Below, in pieces: positions 52,901 to 64,000 of a stretch of DNA of 64,000 bases (position 1 is the stretch's first letter; each line of letters begins with the position of its first letter). The DNA is from Dromiciops gliroides (Eukaryota; Chordata; Mammalia; Microbiotheria; Microbiotheriidae), in contig NC_057864.1 of the NCBI RefSeq assembly GCF_019393635.1, positions 482,228,117-482,292,116 on the forward strand, written 5' to 3'. The position numbers and the translations under genes are program-made. A model generated the notes under the pieces. The model was not told the DNA's origin, did not search any database, and saw only the letters and a program-made list of their open reading frames with translations.

Positions 52901-55900
52901 CACTGACTAGAGAGAAAGCGAATCAAGATGGCCAAGATAAGGAAGGAATGAACTGATTTCAAGCTAGCAGTCTGAGAGTGAATAAATAACATTTATCAAA
53001 CACTTCCAGCAGGCTCAGATATGCATACAACCAGGGGAACTCTAAAAGAATTTACATTTATATAAGACTTGGAGAAATCCTGAGAACAACAAAAACAACA
53101 AATGCCCAGCAGAGAACTGGAAAACAAACCAGCAGATACTTCCCTTTTAATAGGATCCTCAATATGAACACTACTCACCTGTGTGTACTGATGTATGACA
53201 ACTATGCCACAAGATATACCTGCTGCCCTCTTGAAATTCACTGCCTATTAGGCAGGGAGAAAAAGGACATCCTTAAACAGATCATTTTCCCCCTTTCAAG
53301 CCCTGGGAAAAAGGTAAGTCAGAAATATTACTGGGTAAAACTTTAAAAAATGGGAAACCAAAGATACTGACAATTATGGTTAAAGATCCCTTGGTCCTCA
53401 AAATAAATTCTCCTCCAACACAGATGAAAGGAATCAAAATGCATATCATTTCCTTCCCTGGATCTCCTGTCAATCCGAGTCAACTGTATTAAGTTCAACC
53501 AATATCAAGTCATTATAAACCTATGTTGTACAAAATCACTGGGGCTGAATGAGGGCTAAAAGGGGAGAAACAAAGTTGAAATAAAACAGAGTTCCTGTCA
53601 TCATGGAGCTCACAGTCTGCTAGAAGTGTATGGCACAGAAACAGATGAACCAAAGTACAAAACTATCCAGTCCAAGGATTTATCAAGGCTCTAGCCCTAA
53701 CTACGCACCAGGCACTTGAGGATGCTGACTTACAAAGACCTTTACATACGTAATCTCATACATGTGAGCTTCATGAGAACCATACTCTAGGAAATATTCT
53801 CCCCAACTTCAGAGATAATGTTAAGAGGGTTCAGTGGTTTGACTGTAGCCAGCTTCAGGATTTGAATCCACGTCTTTCTGCTTCCGACTCTAACATTCGA
53901 CTTAGCTACATATGACACCATGAGACAGATTAAGTCTTTTATTTTATCCCTATATAACATATATCCCTTCATTTTACCTATTTGGAATCTGGGATGTTAA
54001 ATGACTTACAAGGACACTCCTGTAGTTAAATAACCAAATGGGCTTTGAACTTGGGTCTCCTGGACTCTGCCCACTTACTGCCAAAGGCAACCAGGAAGGG
54101 ACAGTATACTTGGGTATTGACCAGAGTTGTGCATAGATGGTATTCTAAGAGGGAACATTAATTAGCAATAGATACCATCTCTATGAAGCCCTGGGCCCAC
54201 AAATAAACATGGCCTATCACAAAATACAGCAAATAAAATAAATGTCAATGATACTTGTTGCCTTTTGTAAGGGGATAAAATTCTAGCTAGTCTGTCTAAA
54301 ATATCTAATGAGGGGTCGCCAATAAATTAGAAGCTTTAGCAAGAGTTAGACTTTTAAGCATTTATTAAGGAGAATAAGAATTCGGTGAAGAGAAAGGCCT
54401 ACATACATCTATCTATCAAAGGGAGAGAGCATCTTTAGCTCCGCTCTCCACGAGAGTCCTCCCGCAAGAGAGCAGGAGAGCCAGCCTCGGCCCTTCTTCC
54501 TCCCACAAGCAGACACTTCCTGACACCAAAGAAAAGCCACGTATCTTGCCCTCAGGCGCTGTAAGTCTCCAGCAGGTGGTGTCATTCCAGTCGTTACACT
54601 TTCAAAGTTCTAGAACCAGCCAAGCTGGGCCAACTATTAGAGCCTTCAATCCAAATCCCGTAATTCACCATAGACATTAACAGATGCAAGGATTAAAAAT
54701 GTTACACTCTGATAACTGGAGTCATGGTTCTTACTGAGCTCTTACTAAGCTGTTATTTTTCCCACTCCCCACACTGTTCCTATGAAATGGACAGGCAGCC
54801 TCATCGGTCAGGAGGCTCCCTCTCTCCCCACTTCTGAGAGGAAGCTCAGACGGTCTCCAACCAATGCCTTGGGCCTTCTGTAAGGCCTGGCTGCCATTCC
54901 TTTTTTGGTTTTCCTCTCTTCACTGGCTCCTTCCTCACTCCTTACAAATAAGCTCAGACTCTCCCTTATCCTCTTATGAAAAGCTCTTCTCTCTTTCACT
55001 AGCAAACTTCTTAAATGAATAACCCCAAACCCACTGACTCAGCTGGCATTCGCTCAAACTGCACCTCTCCAAGGCCAACACCCTGAGGAACAGTGAGAAG
55101 AGCAGTGGTTCCAAAGTCAGAGGAGCTGGATCCAAATCTCACTTTTGACACCTCCTAGTGTTTCTCAACCTCCCAACCAAAGGCAAGCTCCTTAAAGGGC
55201 AAGGAATGTTTCAATTCTTTCTTTGTGGTCACACTTAGGGCCTTTGCCCAATGCCTGCTGATGTACTACAATGGGGGTGGCAGCACTGTGTCAGCCAACC
55301 TGTGCCAGTTCTAGAGCCCAGAGTCCATGACCTAGCTACCTCCTACTATCCAGACTGGATCACTGCTTTTATTTCAGGCTCCATCTTAGGCCCTAACAGT
55401 GTGCTGAATATGATGGGGGTCTAATAAATGTCACTGAATACTGCAAGTGAATGTCCAGACCTACAACTATATCCTCTCTAATATTTCCTGACTATTGATC
55501 AACCTCAAGGAAAAGAGGGTGCGTGTATATATGTGTGTCTGTGTCTGTGTGTGTATGTGAAGGGGAAGCTGAGGAAGAGGTCTGTCTCATAAATATTTAT
55601 CCACAAAATATAAAATCAATACAGAGTGATTTCTGGAGGGAAGGCCTAGCTCTAATATGAAGCCAGACATGTGAGAGAGCCTCAACAACCACCCTAATAA
55701 GGTCTCAAAAGTACCATTCCCCCTTCTCTCACTGGAGCCTCACAACAGGCTTTGTGAAGGAAGGATGTATCACAGGTGTCATTCCCATTCTACAAATAAG
55801 GAAACTGAGGCTCAAACTAACCTTGCACCCAAGCTAGAGACCTGCACTGGAAGAATGCAGAATTTCGTGACTAGGCAAATGATAACAGAGCAAGGTCACC

Positions 55901-58900
55901 TTGGAGTGAGGTCTCTAATCCTTGGTCCTATTCTGACATTTTTCTAAAGAACTTGTTCAGAAACCATAAATGAGCATATCACGTGTGTGGCTAACACAGA
56001 CTAGGAGGGGGAGCCGTTCCACTAGATGACAGGCTCTGCACAACCAGCTGGGTCTGACTGGTGCCAACCAGTTGGGTTTGACTGCCATGGGATGGACCTC
56101 CTTACAGTTGGATGGGTATGTGAACTGTGTGACCCCCCCCCCACCTACCACCACTAGGGGTCTTGGGTCTAAGAGACAGAGCCAATAGATGTCCTTTTAT
56201 TAACAACCTGCTGGTCTATTAATAAAATGATTACATTACCCAGAAACTATGTCTCTGTCTCATACTTTTAATCATCCCAACTGAAATGATGGCCCAAAAC
56301 TAACACAGGGCAAAACAGGGATAAAGGTAAAGTCCACTCATTAGGAGAAACAAAATCAAGTGTCCCAGTCCATACTGGAAGGCATGCATCTCAATAAGAG
56401 TCCATTTGTAAAAGTATTAGGGGTTTTAATTAATCACAACCTTAGCAGGAGGCAGCCAAAAACCCTCGTTCAAATCTCAGGTTTCACTAGGAAGAGGAGT
56501 GCCCAGAATGAGAGGCAGATGGCTGGGGCAATGGCCAGCAGAAGAGGTCTGGAAGAAGAGGACCAAGAAAGACCATGTCCTGGGAGGAGGCCCCTCAGTT
56601 TTCTCATATGAAGGGGGCTTATCTGGCTTGGCTCCCCGGTGGCTGTGCCGGGGAGAAGGTGCCTACCAAAGAGCATTGAGCAGCTCTGAGGACCCTATTT
56701 GAAAAGGGACATTAATAGGCTATGCACATCAAGAGGATGTTAAAGAGACTGTAAACCATAATACAGAACCTGGTTCAAATCCCACTTTTGATAATTACCA
56801 CCCAGGTGACCTTTAGCAAGTCCCCAAATCGGGGGTCCCTTCCATGCTAGATCTAGGATCCTACAATCAGGATAAGCTGAAAGAACTGCTTTTAAGTCTA
56901 GTGGAAAGAGGTGAGTAAAGCGATCATCAAACATCTGAAGGATCATGATGGAGAAAGGGGATCCAACTTGCTCTGGATCAGGTCAGGACAGACCTAGGAC
57001 AAACGAGTGGAAATTGGAGCAAAGCAGCTTTTGGCTGCATCCAAAGGAGAACTCTAAGAGTTAGAGCTGTCCAAAAATGGGAAAGGCCGCATCCCTGTCA
57101 TTTGAGTGTTCAAATCAAGGCCACCTGGCCCTGGTACCACAACAGAAGGAAGATGACATGGGCAGATGAACTCTCTTGATGCTCTTTCCAATTTTCTGAC
57201 AGCTCATGGGTCAGAGCAAAGAGAGAAACAACAATGTTTGTTTCAGTGACTCTTTGTCTTTATTCACTCAGGTGTGGTGAGAGTATGTGGCCCTGAGCCA
57301 AGATCCCCAAGTATCTGTGAAAGGGACATCTCTCTATCCAGCCCTGAGGAAAACTAGAGCAGAAGCATGCGTGGCTACCAACAGTGAAAGATGCTTTCAA
57401 AGGATATTGTTCCTGACATACTTATCAAGGGCTTAAGTCAGGGGGACCATCTAGATAATTTATCCTCTCAGAAGGAGACATAGTGTGCTGGCTGATGCCC
57501 ACAACTACCAATGGGGACACTTGCCTACCTACTCCCTATTTTCAACCACGCAGTAATTGCCTGGGAACAACACTGCCTCAAACAAGACACATGTAGTTTG
57601 AGGAAAAAAGCTGATCTGAGCAGGACTTGGACCTAGATGAAGCCTCAGGGATGTGAAGCCACTTCTCATGAAGTTAAGGAAGACAACGGCCTGACCATGT
57701 TCTATCCAAACCTCTAACAGGAGTTCCCAGATTCTTTTCAGAGAGGAGCTCCTCCCTAGTCAAAACTTGGTATTTTCTAATTCCAAAGACATTTAATTCA
57801 GGTCTGGTGAGTTCTGATGATGGGTTAGGGTCGCCTACCATATAAGACAAACCAGTTCTTGCGATGTTTCTAAGATTTAAATCGAAAACAAACATTTGGT
57901 GATTTTTTTCATCCATAAGGCTGAAGAGGCCTGGATTGGCAAAGAGCGAGCTGTTCTTTGGTGGGCATGCTTGCCCCTCTGGCCTAGGAGGCAGGCAGCC
58001 TGCTTGTACTCACAGCATCAGGTTACAGATTCGGTGGCCCTTCTGTCCCATGGAATCCAGGTACTTAATAGTCTTTTTCCTCACATCTATCACCTGGAAT
58101 GGAAAAAACACACATCAAAAGCCAGAAACCATCAGCTTCTACTTGTACCAGAAGTAGAAAACTTCACTCAGTTCTGAAGGAATAAAGAAAACTAGGAACC
58201 TCCCAAGTACATTAAGCCCTCCCCCCATCCTGTCCCCCTTCGATTTTAAGTTTCTCACAGGCAAGGATTAAATGTTCTACTTAGCCAAAGCTTCGGCCTT
58301 TAACAGAGCAGAATGAAATGAATTATGAAACTGAAAGAGAGAACATGTGTCTGTGCCAGTGGTGCTTATCACTGTTCACTTTCCAGAGAAAGTGTCTCTC
58401 CCGCAGGTCACTAAGTAGCCAGCGCACAGTTCTTCCTCGACTGTCCCAGAAGGGTTCCTATCATACACAATACATTAAGCCCGATATAGCAAAGGGAATA
58501 CTTTCAAAGGAGTTTAAAAAATAAACCCAGCTCACCACCAAGCTCCAGTGTACCCTGCGGTGAATGGGCACCAGAATAAGCTCTTGCTCAAAGAGGTTCA
58601 CCCCTTTGGTCCATCTCTTCACGGCCTGATAGCCACCAGCACTCAGTTTGGGGTAGAAGAACGTGCTAAAGGCATGAAGCACTGGCAAGCCTTGCTTTTT
58701 ATTTCTCTCCACCAGAAGGTTCATGTAAAAATTGATGATCTATAAAATGCCAAAAAAGGAGATCAGCAGAAGCTTAAACTGGAGAAAATGTTCTTTCCCA
58801 CCACCACATGAAAGCTCAGGGCCAAACCCTGCCCATCACAAGGGCCCCTCAGGTGCCTTCAGCTTTGACTCAAGCCCACTCAGGGAGGAAAGTGTGTACG

Positions 58901-61900
58901 AATGGGGATCCAAAAGGCAAGAGAACCAGAAATGGGAGTCAATAACAATTCATGGCTAAGTGATAGCACAGAAGGCAGGAAATACAAAGAGGGCATGGAT
59001 CCAAATGGGGAAGACAAAAGGGGAAAGAAGAGGGGGAAAATGTGATAGAAAAAGTGTTGGGAAAAGGACAAAAGGAGGAGAAAAAATCACAACTTGTTTC
59101 TCTGCACTCTTTGAATCCCTTTAGATTTTCTAGAATGTGATAGTCACCAAAGAGTGTGTTGAGCAAGGTCAGTTCAATTCACTAAAACAGCTACTGAGCT
59201 TCTTTGTGCTAGGAATTGGGCGCACAGAAAGCAAAGCCCCAAGGCCAAGTCCTGGTGCGGGACAGATGGATCAGAAAGGCAACAGGTGCAGAAGTCTGAG
59301 GCAAAGATGCTCACGTGAACCAAGGGGTAGAGAGAACAGAACCAAACAGATCAGAGGTGGCATTAACCTAGCTATGGCATGGTCTGGAGTGGCAGGAAGA
59401 TCAAGAGGGGATGCAGCACCTACGGGCACCAAAAAGGAAAGAGAGCAGGTGAGGAGAACGTGTGATGCTGCTTTAAGCAAGAGCTAGAGGTCAGTGAGGA
59501 GCAGGAAATGCCTCTGGGAAGGCAGGCTGAAGACAGACCATGGAGGGAGTTAGAGGCCAGGCTAAGGGAGACAATCAGGATCCCTGGTCAGTCACACTCC
59601 TTTGGCAGCTCTGTGGTAGATCGCCTCGACAGGGTCAGGCTGAAGGCCAGAAGACTAACCAGGAGGCCATGGCAATTTAGACAAGAGGTGGCCAGGCCAG
59701 GACTAGGGTGGTTGTATGAGTGGGGAAAGGGGAAGGGGTTTAAGAAGCTGTGGAGGAGAAAGGGACAAGAGCCCCAGATGACACTGACATTTGTGAATCT
59801 GTGTAAGAGAAGGAAAGCCGGTGCTTTCAACAGATGTAGGCAAGTCTGGAAAAGGGGCAGGGTCTGAAGAAATGTAATGAATTGTTTTAGACCTATTTAT
59901 TTGGACATGCCTTTGAGACCCACAGGGAGAGATAACTAACAGATGATGCCAAAGTCCCTGGCACCTATAAATGGTTCAACACCAGAAACAGGTATCATTT
60001 CATTGATGCAGATGGCTTCAAAGAAGATACATTATGATCTGCTTTGCTGCTGCCCACAAAGGTGCAGGGAATATTTCCATGACTTCTAGCCTGAAACCTC
60101 TTCATGGTTGTCTCCCTCATTAAAAGGGAGCTCCCGGGGCAGCTAGGTGGCGCAGTGGATAAAGCACCAGCCTTGGATTCAGGAGGACCTGAGTTCAAAT
60201 CCAGCCTCAGACACTTGACACTTACTAGCTGTGTGACCCTGGGAAAGTCACTTAACCCTCATTGCCCCACAAAAAAGAAACAAACAATAAAAGGGAGCTC
60301 CCTGAGAGCAGGGACTGTATGCCCAGAGTTTAGCTCACAGCCAGTGTTTAGTAAATTCTTGCTTGATCATTCATTTCTATAGGTATGGGACTCAGGAGTG
60401 AGATTACAGCTAGAGATGTAGGCATACCATGATGACCTCTTTTTTTTTTTTTTTTTGGTGAGGCAATTGGGGTTAAGTGACTTGCCTAGAGTCACACAGG
60501 TAGTAAGTGTCAAGTGTCTGAGGCCAGACTTGAACTCAGGACCTTCTGAATCCAGGGCCAGTGTTCTATCCACTGCACCACTTAGTTGCCCCTGTGATGA
60601 CATCTTTAAAGTAAAATTAAGGGATGAGAGGATTGCACTGGAAGAAAGGGAAAGGGAGAGGTGGAATGAGGTAAAGTATCTCACATTAAAGAAGAAAAAG
60701 TTTATGGAGTGGGAGGGGAACACGGGGGAGAAGCGGGGGAGTGAATGAGCCTTACACTCATCACAATTGGCTCAAAGAGGGAATAACATACACACTCAAT
60801 TCAGTATAGTAATCTCTCTTGCCCTTCGGGAAAGTGGGACATGAAGGGGATAAGAGGGGAGGAGTGAAGGGAGGGAGGGCAGATGGCGGTAGGGGCAGTC
60901 AGAAGCAAAACACTTTTGAGGAAGGAAAGGGTAAAAGAAGATAGACAAGAGTAAATATCATGGGGAGTAAATAGGATAGAAGGAAACACAGTTAGCAATA
61001 GTAACTGGGAAAAAATTAGAAGCAGAGGCAAAAGCAATGTAAGATGAGGATGGTGATGGTGATGGTGGTGGTGGTACTTAACTTTGCTAAGCTATTGTGA
61101 AGAAAATTCTTTTGTCAGGTATAAGGTACTATAAAATGTTAGCTATTATTGTTGTTGCAATAAGCAACCTCATGGGTGTTTTGTAAGGAAATCTCCCTTT
61201 AAAGTACTATATAAGCTGCTCTTTATGTGGTGGCAAGGAATTGGAAGTTGAGGGGATGCCCATCAATTGGGGAATGGCTGGACAAGTTGTGGTATATGAA
61301 TACAATGGAATACTATTGTGCTGTAGGAAACGATGAGCAGGAGGAGTTCAGAGAAACCTGGAGGGTCTTGCGTGGGCTGATGATGAGTGAGATGAGCAGA
61401 ACCAGAAGAACATTGTACACAGTATCATCAACATTGAGTGTTAATCTACTGTGATGGACTATATTCTTCTCACCAATGCAATGGTACAGAAGAGTTCCAG
61501 GGAACTCATGATAGAAGAGGATCTCCAAATCCAAGAAAAAAAAAAGAACTGTGGAGTATAGATGCTGATTGAACCATATTATTTCTTTTGTTTTTGGTGC
61601 TGTTGTTTTTTTCTATTTTGAGGTTTTTCATCATTGCTCTGATTTTTCTCTTATAACATGACTAATGCAGAAATAGGATTAATGTTATTATGTGTATATA
61701 TATATATATATAACCTATATCAGATTACCTGCTGTCTAGGGGAGGGAGGGGAGGGAGAAAAATCTGAAATTGGAAAGCTTGTATAAACAAAAGTTGAGAT
61801 CTTTACACGTAACAGAAAAAATAAATAAATAAATAAATTTAAAGTACTATATAAATGTAGTTTACTATTTAATTTAAAAAAAAAAAGATGAGCGGGATGC

Positions 61901-63167
61901 TATCAGAAAAACCCAGAAAGACTTACACGACCTGATGCAAAGTGAAATGTACTGTGTACAAAATAACAGCAATACTGTAAGATGATCTGCTGTGAATGAC
62001 TTAGTTATTTTCAGGAATGCAATGATCCAAGACAACTCTGAAGGACTTAGAATGAAAAAGTCAATCCATCTACACAGAAAGAACTGATGATATCTGAATA
62101 CAGATGGAAACATATTTTGTTGTTGTTAGTTTTTTTTCTAAAGTTTTTTTGTCTGATATGTTTTGCATGACTGCACATGTATAACTTAGATTGAACTGCT
62201 TGAGTTCTTAAGGAGGGGATAGGGAGGAAGGAAGAGAATTTGGAACACAAAGTTTTAAAAATCAATGTTACAATTTGTTTTTACATGTAAGGTGGGGAAA
62301 AATTCTAAATAAATAAAAAATAGAGATGTAGACATAGGCTACACAACTGGAAACTGATTCCCAAAGAGAAGCAATACCAGGACAGAGCCTGGGGGTCCTA
62401 AGTGGGAACCTACCCACTCATGTCAAGAGATGTAGGGCAGCGACCCAGCAAAGGAGCCTGAGAAGGGGCAGCATGAGGCCCTGAAGAAGCAAGTCCATTC
62501 ACTATGCCCTCATCTACAAAAGGAGAGCGCAGACTGGATGGGCCCTGAGGCCCCTTTCTCTATCCATAACCTCTGGAAACCTCAGTGAGTCTAGCAGCTT
62601 AGGCCATATGGAAAAGAGAGTGGGAGCTGAGAAGGAAAAGCAGGGGATGAGTGCGTTGTGAAAGGGTGAAGAAAGATGACTCAGAGCCTGGGGAGCATGC
62701 AGAGGGATGCCAAGAGGGAGAGCAGGGGGACAACTGAACAGGCAGCCTAATGAATGGGTCAAATCCCCAGCACTGTGCCAATGCCAGGCACTGTTCCTGA
62801 ATTTTCTGTCCCAAAGTGGCTCCTCCAAGCCAGGTAGGGGTGCATGAGTGGGGTGGGATATAGGCTTATATTCATTCAGATACAATGAGAGGATTCTCTG
62901 GTTTAGGCCAGGCTTTTTTTTCTGAATAAAATTTTAAAAGCTGTATTTCAAAACCACCAAAGCATTGTGATAGTCGGGGGTGAGGGGGAAGGGGGGGCAC
63001 AGGGCCGACGGATGGGGGACAGGGAGGAACCTGACCTCATCGTTGAGCCAGTGAGAATTCCTCAAGGTCTGTATATCCCCACGGGTGATTCTTAATTTGA
63101 AAGCACTGCTTAGGATCTCATCTTGGGGGCCACAGCCCAGGGCTCTAGTAATCTCTTTTTCCATATC
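49923..63167 (-). CDS. SENP2: SENP2, last six coding exons (catalytic domain), sentrin/SUMO-specific protease 2
   Basis: Six exons on the - strand encode 219 residues and a stop, matching the C-terminal catalytic domain of SENP2. This nuclear C48 cysteine protease trims SUMO precursors and removes SUMO from proteins. The catalytic His (HWSLV, 58548-58550), Asp (YLDSM, 58055-58057), oxyanion Gln (IPQQLNG) and Cys (SDCGMF, 51162-51164) are all present. So is the SUMO-binding motif HWLNDE. Splice sites are all GT-AG and phases join without any indel. The N-terminal half, with its nuclear-pore and localisation regions, lies beyond 64000. The gene points at IGF2BP2 tail to tail, as I recall for human. 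Confidence 0.96.
49986..51098 (-). other. SENP2: SENP2 last intron
   Basis: It holds an old MIR-type piece near 50370-50430 and 50570-50640; nothing else is recognised. Confidence 0.85.
51099..51194 (-). CDS. SENP2: SENP2 exon with catalytic cysteine
   Basis: The 96-nt exon (acceptor TTTTTAG, donor GTTTGT) reads [20 protein letters not shown] followed by [12 protein letters not shown]. It carries the oxyanion Gln and the nucleophile Cys (codon at 51162-51164), so the enzyme should be active. Confidence 0.97.
51195..52468 (-). other. SENP2: SENP2 intron
   Basis: No repeat or exon is recognised with confidence in this 1.27-kb intron. Confidence 0.8.
52469..52553 (-). CDS. SENP2: SENP2 exon, variable surface segment
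   Basis: The 85-nt exon (acceptor GTTTTCAG, donor GTAAGT) completes the Leu codon and reads [20 protein letters not shown] and TLQSAKPC. It is the least conserved catalytic exon: human has EWTHHSMKPH where this has [10 protein letters not shown]. Confidence 0.93.
52554..58013 (-). other. SENP2: SENP2 intron, 5.5 kb
   Basis: It contains old repeat pieces (53590-54080, 55090-55440), the solo LTR (54309-54706) and an LTR-like 3' end near 56190-56270. No exon is seen. Confidence 0.8.
54309..54706 (-). mobile_element. Solo LTR of an endogenous retrovirus
   Basis: The 398-bp element on the - strand starts TGTAACATT and ends GACCCCTCA, the TG...CA ends of an LTR. A poly(A) signal AATAAA (54361-54366) lies about 50 bases before its 3' end, as in an R/U5 region. 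No internal viral genes flank it, so it is a single LTR left by recombination. A clear target duplication is not visible, which suggests age. I seem to recognise the 3' end from marsupial LTRs but cannot name the family. Confidence 0.65.
58014..58093 (-). CDS. SENP2: SENP2 exon with catalytic aspartate
   Basis: The 80-nt exon (acceptor ATTCCAG, donor GTGAGT) reads [20 protein letters not shown] and RICNLM, ending with two bases of a Leu codon. The Asp in YLDSM completes the catalytic triad. Confidence 0.95.
58094..58535 (-). other. SENP2: SENP2 intron, 442 bp
   Basis: A short intron without recognisable repeats. Confidence 0.85.
58536..58739 (-). CDS. SENP2: SENP2 exon with catalytic histidine
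   Basis: The 204-nt exon (acceptor TTTTATAG, donor GTGAGC) is 68 codons, from [17 protein letters not shown] to [11 protein letters not shown]. It carries the catalytic His in HWSLV and the conserved FSTFFYPKL and [11 protein letters not shown] segments. The first residue is Ile where human has Val. Confidence 0.96.
60136..60287 (+). mobile_element. Marsupial MIR/CORE-type SINE with target-site duplication
   Basis: A full copy with an A-rich tail, flanked by a perfect 15-bp duplication TAAAAGGGAGCTCCC (60121-60135 and 60288-60302). Confidence 0.94.
60443..60594 (-). mobile_element. Marsupial MIR/CORE-type SINE, inverted to the previous one
   Basis: A reverse copy with a T16 tail on +, flanked by an imperfect duplication TGATGACCTCTTT / TGATGACATCTTT (60430 and 60595). 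Confidence 0.92.
61215..61840 (+). mobile_element. L1-like LINE 3' end
   Basis: A frame at 61227-61454 reads [21 protein letters not shown], like the C-terminal NTMEYYAAIKNDEF region of L1 ORF2 proteins. A T-rich 3'UTR, an AT repeat (about 61698-61713) and an (AAAT)n tail at 61815-61838 follow. Only the 3' end is present. Confidence 0.75.
61885..62325 (+). mobile_element. L1-like LINE 3' end
   Basis: The order 'gacttacacgacctgatgcaaagtgaaatg', T-rich 3'UTR and the AATAAATAAAA tail is that of the previous element, but it is more diverged. Confidence 0.65.
63036..63167 (-). CDS. SENP2: SENP2 exon, start of catalytic domain
   Basis: The 132-nt exon (acceptor TATTTCAG, donor GTCAGG) reads [20 protein letters not shown] followed by [20 protein letters not shown] and LNDE. 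HWLNDE is the conserved SUMO-contact motif of SENP proteases. It is the sixth coding exon from the end and is in phase 0 at both sides. Confidence 0.96.
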
Positions 63168-64000
63168 CTGAAATACAAAGTCCATAGTTGACAATGTTAA
63201 TTGTAGAACCATACAGTACTCAATTATCAATTATTATCAATTATTAAATTAGGAAAACTCATTGTAATTAATCTTCAGGAACACAATTTTCATCAAATAC
63301 ATACACTGACTATTGACCTAAGTGGAAAAAAGTATAAGATCTAAAGTTTTTTTACCCAGGCTATTCTGCAATATTACCACTATTTAATACTTGGCTTCTG
63401 GCTACAGTAAGTCAGTGAGTACACACATATTATCTATGTTCAACTAGACCCCAGGCAACTCAACTAATTTACTGACAAGCCAATGTTCTCCGCATGAAGC
63501 CCTTCAGGAACTGTGACAAAGATTTGGGGGTTTCTGCCTATAAGGCAGTTCAGGTACCAGGAAAAGCCTTTCCAACCAAGACCCTTACTGATCTCCCTGC
63601 CTCTTACCCTAATGGGAAAATGATGGATTGCAACTGGTTACGGTGGTACTGTGCTGCCCACTCTAGGCACGGAAAAAGTGAGCAGAATGTGAGGAGGATG
63701 AAGGAGAGACCTGAAAACCTAGGCAGTTTTCCTGATCTGGGCCTGTCTCAATGTTGTGATATGAGGCGAATTCCCAGTTGACAGAAAAATATCAGTAAGT
63801 CCAAGAGAAAAGACTTTGATTTTCTCTGCTGCTGCTTCCTCCTACTGCACAGGTAACAAGGAGCTAAGTACCATTACTGCACACACAATATCCAACAACT
63901 TAAAAGTTGATCCTTCTCCCAGTCTATTTTTTTCCTTTTTACATCTTCTAGTACTGGACACATATACCCAAGTGTAAGTTGGGCACCTTAGCACAAAGCT
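63168..64000 (-). other. SENP2: SENP2 intron, continues past the window
   Basis: No further SENP2 exon is recognisable up to the window end. An open frame at 63494-63781 on + has no known similarity and no context of its own. Confidence 0.75.

Larger units (their letters stand above)
58740..63035 (-). other. SENP2: SENP2 intron, 4.3 kb
   Basis: It contains old repeat-like purine-rich sequence (59150-59880), an inverted pair of SINEs, and two L1-like 3' ends. Confidence 0.85.

Noticed and set aside
55970-56275. Second LTR-like element, with TTAATAAAATG and a TGTCTCTGTCTC end
   Set aside because: The poly(A)-like end looks LTR-like, but I could not find matching TG/CA ends or a duplication.
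63494-63781. 95-residue frame (+) inside the SENP2 intron
   Set aside because: No recognisable similarity, splice context or promoter; it is likely chance.

Overview
The window is vertebrate nuclear DNA, almost certainly from a marsupial. Its genes are split by GT-AG introns. It carries many copies of a SINE whose body reads 'gcagctaggtggc ... gtgaccctgggcaagtcactt', which I recognise as a marsupial MIR/CORE-type SINE. Several copies keep perfect target-site duplications, and one longer copy ends in an RTE/BovB-like tail. Ancient L2 and MIR-type fragments make up much of the rest. The species cannot be told from the sequence.

Two protein genes lie tail to tail. On the + strand, 11872-40590 holds the equivalents of exons 3-16 of IGF2BP2, the IGF2 mRNA-binding protein with two RRM and four KH domains. 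Exons 1-2 (RRM1) lie upstream, and positions 1-11871 are the end of the very long intron 2. On the - strand, 63167-49923 holds the last six coding exons of SENP2, the SUMO-specific cysteine protease. These encode nearly the whole catalytic domain with its His, Asp, Gln and Cys. About 8 kb of repeat-rich spacer separates the two 3' ends. As I recall, the human genome has the same convergent SENP2/IGF2BP2 pair, which supports orthology.

The main surprise is the state of the IGF2BP2 reading frame. Splice sites and protein similarity are excellent, yet exons 3, 4, 7, 9 and 11 each differ by one base from the length their codons require. Exons 3 (+1) and 4 (-1) cancel each other. Exon 7 (+1) brings in an in-frame TGA. 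Exon 9 is rescued if a new acceptor seven bases downstream is used. Exon 11 (+1) leads to a stop at the exon 12 junction when included, but skipping it restores the frame. Exons 12-16 and all six SENP2 exons have no such defects. The cause may be local consensus errors in the assembly or real changes in the gene, and raw reads would decide.

Layout: 1-11871 intron 2 (L2 and MIR pieces, a small CpG cluster at 4.5-4.7 kb, a C27/(TC)30 tract at 10.8 kb); 11872-24892 exons 3-9 (RRM2, KH1, KH2) with a 1.7-kb pyrimidine tract in intron 3; 24893-31768 the linker exons with a 480-bp GGAT array in intron 10; 31769-39170 exons 12-16 (KH3, KH4, a C-terminal tail with nine glutamines); 39171-40590 the 3'UTR with two let-7 seed matches; 40590-48540 intergenic repeats; 48540-63167 the SENP2 3'UTR and exons, with a solo LTR and an inverted SINE pair in its introns. 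I found no tRNA, rRNA, CRISPR or bacterial features.
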